Assembly: GCA_025869365.1 (NCBI GenBank)
Contig: JAOZVV010000025.1
Location: forward strand, 1 to 64,000
Length of the DNA: 64,000 nucleotides
Source of the DNA: Pseudonocardia sp.
GTDB taxonomy: Bacteria; Actinomycetota; Actinomycetes; Mycobacteriales; Pseudonocardiaceae
Direction: 5' to 3'
This document shows positions 58,968 through 64,000 of this stretch, piece after piece. The translations under genes were made by a program, and so were the position numbers. The notes beneath the pieces were generated by a model, which saw nothing but the letters and a program-made list of their open reading frames with translations, was not told the origin of the DNA and did not search any database. Position 1 is the first letter of the stretch, and each line of letters opens with the position of its first letter.

Positions 58968-59903
58968 ATGACGTCCGAACTCACCGCACCGGTTCCGGCC
59001 GCCGCCGCGTCCACGCGCTCCTACGACTACGAGATAGTCCTGGTCACCTACCACAGCAGGGACCTCCTCGAGAGCTTCCTCCCGGCCATCCCCGAGGACG
59101 TCCCGATGGTGGTGGTGGACAACGGCCAGGGCGCGGACGGCATCGACGAGCTGGTCGCACCCCGCACGGGCACCCGGTACCTGGTGGGGCCGAACCGGGG
59201 CTTCGCGGCGGGCGCGAACCTGGGGGCCGCGACGTCGACGGCGGAGCACCTCGTCTTCGTGAACCCGGACAGCGAGCCCACGCTCGACCAGCTCGACCAG
59301 CTCGTCGAGCCGCTGCGCCGGGACTCCGGGCTCGGCCTGGTGTCGGCCACGACCCGGCTGCCCGGCGGAAGCATCGAGATCGGGGTGGGGGGCTGGGAAC
59401 CGACGGTGCGCCGCGCGCTGGTCCACGCCACCGGACTCCACAAGATCTTCCCGCGCGCGGGCCTGTGGGCGACGCCGGAACCCGGCGCGCCGCTCGAGGT
59501 CGACTGGCTCGGCGGCGCGGTCATGGCCTGCCCCCGCGAGGTGTTCGACCGCCTGGGCGCGTACGACGAGGGCTACTTCGTCTACAGCGAGGACGTGGAC
59601 TTCGGCCGCAAGCTCCGGCTGGCCGGGATGCGCCAGCTGCTGCGCACGGACGTGATCCTGCCGCACATCGGCGCCGGTTCCGGCGACGCCCGGACGTGGA
59701 TGCTGCAGATGCGCGCCGGATCGATGGTGCAGTACCTGCGCCAGAACAACCCGCGCCGGACGACGAACGGGATCCGGCTGGCGCTCACCGCGGGCTACGC
59801 GGGCCGCTACGTCGTCTGCCGGCTCCGCCACCGCGACGCCGTCGCGGCCGAGCACGCCGCCTACATCCGTGGGCTCTGGGTGGGCACCCCCGCCACCCCC
59901 TGA
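58968..59903 (+). CDS. GT2-family glycosyltransferase (WbbL-like rhamnosyltransferase)
   Basis: 311 residues from ATG 58968 (GGGG about six bases upstream). GT-A motifs: IVLVTYHSRDLLESFLP, MVVVDNGQ, VGPNRGFAAGANLGA, VFVNPDSEP (metal-binding Asp in place of DxD), WLGGAVMACPREVFDRLGAY and YFVYSEDVDFGRKLRLAG (catalytic acid and Asp). The N-R-G-F-A-A-G and E-D-V-D-F patterns fit WbbL/RfbF rhamnosyltransferases, and dTDP-rhamnose genes are at 46394-48830. The acceptor is unknown. Confidence 0.9.
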   Translation: MTSELTAPVPAAAASTRSYDYEIVLVTYHSRDLLESFLPAIPEDVPMVVVDNGQGADGIDELVAPRTGTRYLVGPNRGFAAGANLGAATSTAEHLVFVNPDSEPTLDQLDQLVEPLRRDSGLGLVSATTRLPGGSIEIGVGGWEPTVRRALVHATGLHKIFPRAGLWATPEPGAPLEVDWLGGAVMACPREVFDRLGAYDEGYFVYSEDVDFGRKLRLAGMRQLLRTDVILPHIGAGSGDARTWMLQMRAGSMVQYLRQNNPRRTTNGIRLALTAGYAGRYVVCRLRHRDAVAAEHAAYIRGLWVGTPATP

Positions 59904-59940
59904 CCACCCCACGTCGTCCACCCCGAGAGGCCCCAGCGCG

Positions 59941-60843
59941 ATGAGACTGCGCATCGTCTTCCGCTCCTACGGCGGCGAGAACATGAAGAACCGCCCGCCG
60001 TACTACCGCAAGCTCACCGCACTGCGCTCGGCGGTCCGCGCGGCCGAGGCCGCCGGCGCGGAGATCACGTTCATGAACGACGGACCGATGCCGGAGGACA
60101 GGCTCGCGGTGATGCGCGAGAACGGCGGCGAGATCGTGACGCTGCCGGGCGTCGGCATGCGGAAGTCCTATGTGGCGGGCCTGCGCCTGCCGTCCCGCCG
60201 GGGCTGGGCCGCCGAGGACCTCGTCTGGTTCAGCGAGGACGACTACCTCTACACCCCGGACGCGTTCGTCCGGCTGATCGCGGCGGCCGAGCGGCTCCCG
60301 GACGCGGACTACTTCGGGCTGTACGGGGACGACGCCGACTTCCCGGTGTGCGACAACTCCGACTGGACGCCGCCGGGCTGGGACCCCGGTCCCTCGGTGG
60401 ACGTCGACGGCCAGCAGTGGTCCCGCATCGTCAGCACGGCGAGCACCTTCGGGGTCCGGGCCGGCGCGCTGCGCCAGGATCTGTCGATCTTCGTCCAGGG
60501 CCTGTTGCCCCACAAGAAGATGTACCGGGACCACGACACCTGCGTGGTGTTCCAGGGCTACCGGCCCCACGAGTGGGACCAGTTGCTCCGCGACGTCACC
60601 GGCCGGGCGGCGGGCACACCCAGGGACCGGGTGCGCGAGGCGGCCCTGGCCCCGTTCAAGGCGGCGCTCAACGTCCGGGCCCACCGCCGCCCCGAGAACC
60701 GCCGGACCTTCGTGGCAGCGTTCCCGAACCTCGCCACCCACCTCGAGGTCGAGTGGCTCTCGCCCGGCCGGGACTGGGCCGCCGTCGCGGCGGACACCGA
60801 GCGGTGGTGGGCGGAACAGCGCTCCGCCGCGCTGGGCCGTTAG
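59941..60843 (+). CDS. GT-A-like glycosyltransferase, unassigned
   Basis: 300 residues from ATG 59941, with GAGAGG about ten bases upstream and 37 bases after the previous gene. RLRIVFRSYGGENMKNRPPY opens a nucleotide-sugar fold; ITFMNDG, LVWFSEDDYLYTPDAF (E-D-D metal motif) and YFGLYGDDADF follow. A C-terminal helical part ends the protein. It resembles GT-A transferases in layout but fits no family I can name confidently. Co-directional with the WbbL-like gene. It ends four bases into the convergent flippase gene. Confidence 0.7.
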   Translation: MRLRIVFRSYGGENMKNRPPYYRKLTALRSAVRAAEAAGAEITFMNDGPMPEDRLAVMRENGGEIVTLPGVGMRKSYVAGLRLPSRRGWAAEDLVWFSEDDYLYTPDAFVRLIAAAERLPDADYFGLYGDDADFPVCDNSDWTPPGWDPGPSVDVDGQQWSRIVSTASTFGVRAGALRQDLSIFVQGLLPHKKMYRDHDTCVVFQGYRPHEWDQLLRDVTGRAAGTPRDRVREAALAPFKAALNVRAHRRPENRRTFVAAFPNLATHLEVEWLSPGRDWAAVAADTERWWAEQRSAALGR

Positions 60844-62132
60844 GAACTGGCGCTCTCGGGTTCGGGGAGACCCGCTGCCGAGCCCGAGTCCCGCCTCGCG
60901 ACGAATGCCCTCGCCTCGCGGCGCAGCCGCATCCAGAACGGGATCAGGATCAGCCAGTTGGCGATCCCGAACCCCCAGGCCGCCCCGTACGCACCGTCGA
61001 GCAGGACGCCGACGACACCCCCGGCGAAGATCAACGGCGCCAGGAGCAGGTTCAGGGAGAACGTGACCGAGGTCCGGTCCATCGCGATCAACATGATGGC
61101 CGCGCCGAGGCTGAGTGTCCCGCCGGCCTGCGAGGCGATGGTCGGCCACAGGATCGCGGAGGTGCCGGGCCACGTATCACCCAGCAACGCGACGCCGACG
61201 CTGTCCGGCAGCAGGACGAAGACCAGGCCCCACACGAATCCGGCCGCACAGATCGCCAAGGACACCGCCATCCCGCCCTGCACCCACTGCCGTGCGCTGA
61301 GCCGGCTGCGGCGACGGGCGAACTCCGGGACGGCGAAGCTGATCGCGGCGACGGCGAGGATGGTGGTCGGGCCGAGCAGTACCTGCACCCCGCGAAGGGA
61401 GCCGATGGCCTCCAGGGACGCGATGCCCGCGATCAGCAGCAGGGCTCCCTGCTGTGCCCCCTGGACCGTGGCGAACTCCGCGACCATGAACCCGGTGGTC
61501 CGGCGATGCGTCCTCGCCCACGTCAGCGCCCGGTCCGGCCTCGGCAGGACCCGGGCCTGCCGGATCCCCAGCGCGGCGGCCGCCAGGGCGGACCCACCCC
61601 AGACCAGGACCAGCGGCCCCACCGCGGACATCCCCACGGCCACCAGCGCGATGACCGCGCCGAGCTGGAGGACGGCCCACACCGCGTCGTTCGCGGCGGC
61701 GGCGGCCGGGCGGCCCTCGGCGAAGAAGACGTAGCGCCAGGCGTCCTGGACCAGCAGGGCAGGGAAGACGACGCCCAGCGCGAGCAGCGCGTGACCGGCG
61801 GCCTGCCCGATCAGCAGCCCCGCGATCACGCAGCCCACCCCGCTCACCACACCGATGGCGAACGCGGTGCCGACGGCCGCGGCGGAGGCGCGCCGGAACT
61901 CGTCCTTCCCGGCGTCGGAGAACTTGATGCCCAGCGGTGAGCTCGCCAGGGCCCTGCTGATCCCGATCCCGAGGGTGAACACGGTGAACGCGACCGCGAA
62001 ACCACCGAAGTTCTGCTCGTCGACGGAGCGGGCGACCAGGAAGGACAACACCGCGTTCGTACCGCTGGAGATCACCTGGTCCACCAGGTTCCAGCCGGCC
62101 CGCTTGGCGACACCGGGCAGCTTCACCGTCAC
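60840..62132 (-). CDS. Wzx-like polysaccharide flippase
   Basis: 430 residues, 12-14 helices. GTG 62132 overlaps the GH5 stop (GTGA). N-terminal part: GWNLVDQVISSGTNAVLSFL and VARSVDEQNFGGFAVAFTVF, the conserved Wzx pattern; middle loop with QARVLPRPDRALTWARTHRR; C-terminal tail Arg-rich and cytoplasmic. Third flippase of the window. It is transcribed towards the phosphoglycosyl transferase operon, which runs the other way. Confidence 0.85.
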   Translation of the reverse strand: MTVKLPGVAKRAGWNLVDQVISSGTNAVLSFLVARSVDEQNFGGFAVAFTVFTLGIGISRALASSPLGIKFSDAGKDEFRRASAAAVGTAFAIGVVSGVGCVIAGLLIGQAAGHALLALGVVFPALLVQDAWRYVFFAEGRPAAAAANDAVWAVLQLGAVIALVAVGMSAVGPLVLVWGGSALAAAALGIRQARVLPRPDRALTWARTHRRTTGFMVAEFATVQGAQQGALLLIAGIASLEAIGSLRGVQVLLGPTTILAVAAISFAVPEFARRRSRLSARQWVQGGMAVSLAICAAGFVWGLVFVLLPDSVGVALLGDTWPGTSAILWPTIASQAGGTLSLGAAIMLIAMDRTSVTFSLNLLLAPLIFAGGVVGVLLDGAYGAAWGFGIANWLILIPFWMRLRREARAFVARRDSGSAAGLPEPESASS

Positions 62133-63232
62133 GACCCTCCTACTTCTGCCAGTGGGGTGTCCCGGACGAGGTCGACGAGCGGATCGCCGATCTTGGTGCT
62201 CAGCTTGCACGTGGACAGCGTCTCCGCCGTGTACGACCAGTACAGGGCACCCGCGATCCGCGGGTCGGCGGCGTAGGCGTCGATCTTGCCCTGGGCGGTG
62301 CGGGCCCGCTCCGCGACGGTGTCGCACGGCCGGCCCTGCTCGTCCCTCGCACCCGGCGGACCCGCGTAGATCCCCCACTCCCCGACGAAGAGGGGTTTGT
62401 CCACAGTGGTCGCGGCCGCCAGCGCCGGCTCGACGTGATGCGACTCCGCCGGGACGTCGTCGTACTCGTGAAGGCTGACGAGATCGATCCCGGGACTCGC
62501 GTGGAGCTCGGTGAACGCCTCCACGCCGCCGTACGTGTCCGGCTGCAGCGTTCCGGAGCTGACGAGCTGGTGCGGGGCAAGCTGATGGACGAGCCCCCCC
62601 GCGTCGTCGAAGAACGCCCGGAGCGCAGGGACGGTGACGGCGCCGGGTTCGTTGATGAGCTCCCACACCGCGACGGTCGGGTTCTGGGCGTAACGCGGCA
62701 CCACCGTCCGGACCCAGTCCAGGTACTCGCCCCGGTAGCCGCTCTCGTACCAGGCCTGGTCCTTGGGGGTGTCCCCGCAGTAGCCGTGGGCATCGGTCAG
62801 GACGATGATCAGCCGCTGCCGGTGCTGCGTCGCCGAGGCGACGATGGCGTCGACGTCGGCCAGGTTCGCCCCGGGCAGCACCGAGAGGCGGACCACGCTC
62901 TCCGGTCGCATCGTGGCGAAGAAGTCGTCGCGCGCCGGCCCGGTGATGTTCTCCGGGGGGTTGCCGCACCCGAGCATCACGTAGTTGTTGAAGCCCAGGA
63001 AGCGATACGGGCGCCCGTCGAGGACGAGGCCCGTCCCGACGCGGTGGACGAAGCCGGGTGTGGTGTCGGACCCGGACCGTACGGCGGTGTCCTCGTCCTC
63101 CCGGGACATCCCGTTCGCGACGAGACTCCAGGCGACCGCGGCCAGGACGAGCGCCAGGGCGCCGACGATCCAGGGTGCCCGACGTCGTCCTCGGCCGGGT
63201 TTCGGCGGACGGGTCGACGTGGCTGGCGGCAT
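62129..63232 (-). CDS. Membrane-anchored GH5-like glycoside hydrolase
   Basis: 367 residues from ATG 63232. One helix (IVGALALVLAAVAWSLVA, about 22-40) anchors an outer (beta/alpha)8 domain: RPYRFLGFNNYVMLGC, VVRLSVLP, VAVWELINEPG (acid/base Glu195), IDLVSLHEYDD and KPLFVGEWGIYAG (nucleophile Glu285), and LYWSYT at the last strand. The family includes mannanases and cellulases. Lying between Wzy and Wzx it probably trims or releases the polysaccharide made by this locus; substrate unknown. Confidence 0.88.
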   Translation of the reverse strand: MPPATSTRPPKPGRGRRRAPWIVGALALVLAAVAWSLVANGMSREDEDTAVRSGSDTTPGFVHRVGTGLVLDGRPYRFLGFNNYVMLGCGNPPENITGPARDDFFATMRPESVVRLSVLPGANLADVDAIVASATQHRQRLIIVLTDAHGYCGDTPKDQAWYESGYRGEYLDWVRTVVPRYAQNPTVAVWELINEPGAVTVPALRAFFDDAGGLVHQLAPHQLVSSGTLQPDTYGGVEAFTELHASPGIDLVSLHEYDDVPAESHHVEPALAAATTVDKPLFVGEWGIYAGPPGARDEQGRPCDTVAERARTAQGKIDAYAADPRIAGALYWSYTAETLSTCKLSTKIGDPLVDLVRDTPLAEVGGS

Positions 63233-63268
63233 GCTGATTCGTGTCTCCGGGAATGTCGTACGGGTCGG

Positions 63269-64000
63269 CTAGCGGGTGATGGGTTGCGGCCCCGGCGGCC
63301 CTGCGGTCCCGCCGCGCTGCGGGAGTCTGCGGGCCGCCGTCGGGGTCGGACGCAGGTAGGGGCCCGCGGCGAACAGGCCGGTCATGAGCCAGCAGAGGTA
63401 GACGGTCTGGGGTTGGAGCAGGCTTCCGGACAGTACGAAGTAGACCATCACCGCGCACACGCCGAGTGTCGGTGACGGCACACGCCTGAAGAACAACAGC
63501 AGGATGAAGGCGACGAAGACGAGCATCGCCGGCAGGCCGTACTCCCCGACCAGCTTCGGCAGCGCGGGGTAGTTCGCCAGGCGGCCGCCCGGGTTGAAGT
63601 AGTCCAGGTCCCGTGTGACGGAGCCCGGGCCGCGCCCGAGCAGGAACGAGGCGACGTCCGAAGGTGCGGCGGCGAGGACCGTCTCGTACGGCGCCACGAA
63701 GCGGATGTTCCCGCTCGAACCCGAGGAGGAGCTCTCCGCGGACCGCTCCGCGAGGAGGCTCCCGGCCGGGGTCAGCCCGACCACCACGACCGCGACCAGC
63801 ACCACCGAGGCAGCGCGCAGGGACCACTGTCCGCCGCGTCGGATCGCCAGGGTCACCAGGCCGGCTCCGAGCAGGAGCAGTCCGGTGCCGGCCATCGTCG
63901 TGAGGATGGCGGCCCCGAACACCACCAACCGCCACTTCGCGCCGCCGCGGAGGAGCTGGATGATCGCGGCGAGCGCCAGGAACTGCGAGGCGAAGCTGGC
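63269..64000 (-). CDS. Wzy-like polymerase / O-antigen ligase family protein (5' end beyond window)
   Basis: The minus-strand frame is open at base 64000 and ends at TAG 63269; 243 codons are visible. The edge part reads LALAAIIQLLRGGAKWRLVV, continuing into several helices. The Wzy_C features are present: ERSAESSSSGSSGNIRF, then FLLGRGPGSVTRDLDYF (G-x-G) and YPALPKLVGEYGLPAMLVFV. It precedes the GH5 and Wzx genes on the same strand, 36 bases away. Identity as polymerase is likely but only the C-terminal half is seen. Confidence 0.78.
   Translation of the reverse strand, partial: ASFASQFLALAAIIQLLRGGAKWRLVVFGAAILTTMAGTGLLLLGAGLVTLAIRRGGQWSLRAASVVLVAVVVVGLTPAGSLLAERSAESSSSGSSGNIRFVAPYETVLAAAPSDVASFLLGRGPGSVTRDLDYFNPGGRLANYPALPKLVGEYGLPAMLVFVAFILLLFFRRVPSPTLGVCAVMVYFVLSGSLLQPQTVYLCWLMTGLFAAGPYLRPTPTAARRLPQRGGTAGPPGPQPITR

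Noticed and set aside
1..64000. tRNA, rRNA, CRISPR arrays, transposases and integrases
   Set aside because: None seen on reading both strands. Mobility of the AT-richer island is therefore inferred only from composition.

Overview
The window is high-GC actinobacterial DNA (about 70-74% G+C by eye, many GTG starts and 4-base GTGA/ATGA gene overlaps). A DUF222/13E12-type HNH gene behind a perfect actinobacterial LexA box, two AftB-like GT-C proteins, an LCP ligase and small actinobacterial cysteine-rich proteins fit a Pseudonocardia-like member of the Pseudonocardiales. That placement is inference. No rRNA, tRNA, CRISPR array or insertion sequence was seen.

The window is mainly a cell-surface polysaccharide region with parts for up to three Wzx/Wzy-type pathways: three flippases, three polymerase-like proteins (one cut by the right edge), three phosphoglycosyl transferases and two Wzz/BY-kinase-like proteins. 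Layout: 1-5.2 kb, a GT-C transferase, an HNH protein, a small Zn-ribbon-like protein, a low-molecular-weight tyrosine phosphatase and a lipoprotein. 5.5-6.8 kb, a membrane TIR protein. 6.9-17 kb (minus strand), EPS locus 1: BY-kinase, Wzx, WecG/TagA transferase, Wzy, LicD-like transferase, a cytidylyltransferase-PLP enzyme fusion and a methyltransferase, followed by a separately spaced WbaP/CpsE-type transferase. Its 9.7-12.3 kb core is clearly AT-richer and probably acquired. 17.5-26.5 kb, a second GT-C protein, a membrane-tethered receiver, the SOS-boxed HNH gene, two EEP-family proteins and a stand-alone A-PCP-TE synthetase. 26.6-32.7 kb, LCP ligase, polysaccharide deacetylase, nucleotide-sugar dehydrogenase and a CapD-type dehydratase flanked by two paralogous 70-80-residue Cys/His-rich proteins.

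32.7-45.3 kb (minus strand) is EPS locus 2, a tightly packed ten-gene run: PLP decarboxylase, ATP-grasp ligase, Wzz/BY-kinase-like protein, CapD/PglF dehydratase, DegT/PglE aminotransferase, GT4, Wzx, a secreted lipoprotein, Wzy and a PglC-like transferase. It can plausibly make an undecaprenyl-linked 4-amino-sugar. No acetyltransferase is present, which raises the possibility that the ATP-grasp/decarboxylase pair supplies the N-acyl group. 45.6-48.8 kb carries a PAP2 phosphatase and rmlD, with rmlBC divergent (dTDP-rhamnose; rmlA is not in the window).

48.8-54.3 kb looks like accessory metabolism: a TPR-like lipoprotein, a CYP199-like P450 with an apparently frameshifted PDR/VanB-type reductase, and a DUF2252 protein. 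54.3-64 kb holds two tandem C-methyltransferase-like genes, a third phosphoglycosyl transferase, two GT-A-type transferases, a third Wzx, a membrane-anchored GH5 enzyme and a third polymerase.

Most promising points: the predicted CDP-amino-alcohol decoration module at 8.97-12.3 kb; the ATP-grasp/decarboxylase pair heading EPS locus 2; the twin small Cys/His proteins; and a GTAACGG-type element that recurs between genes and may mark a shared regulon.
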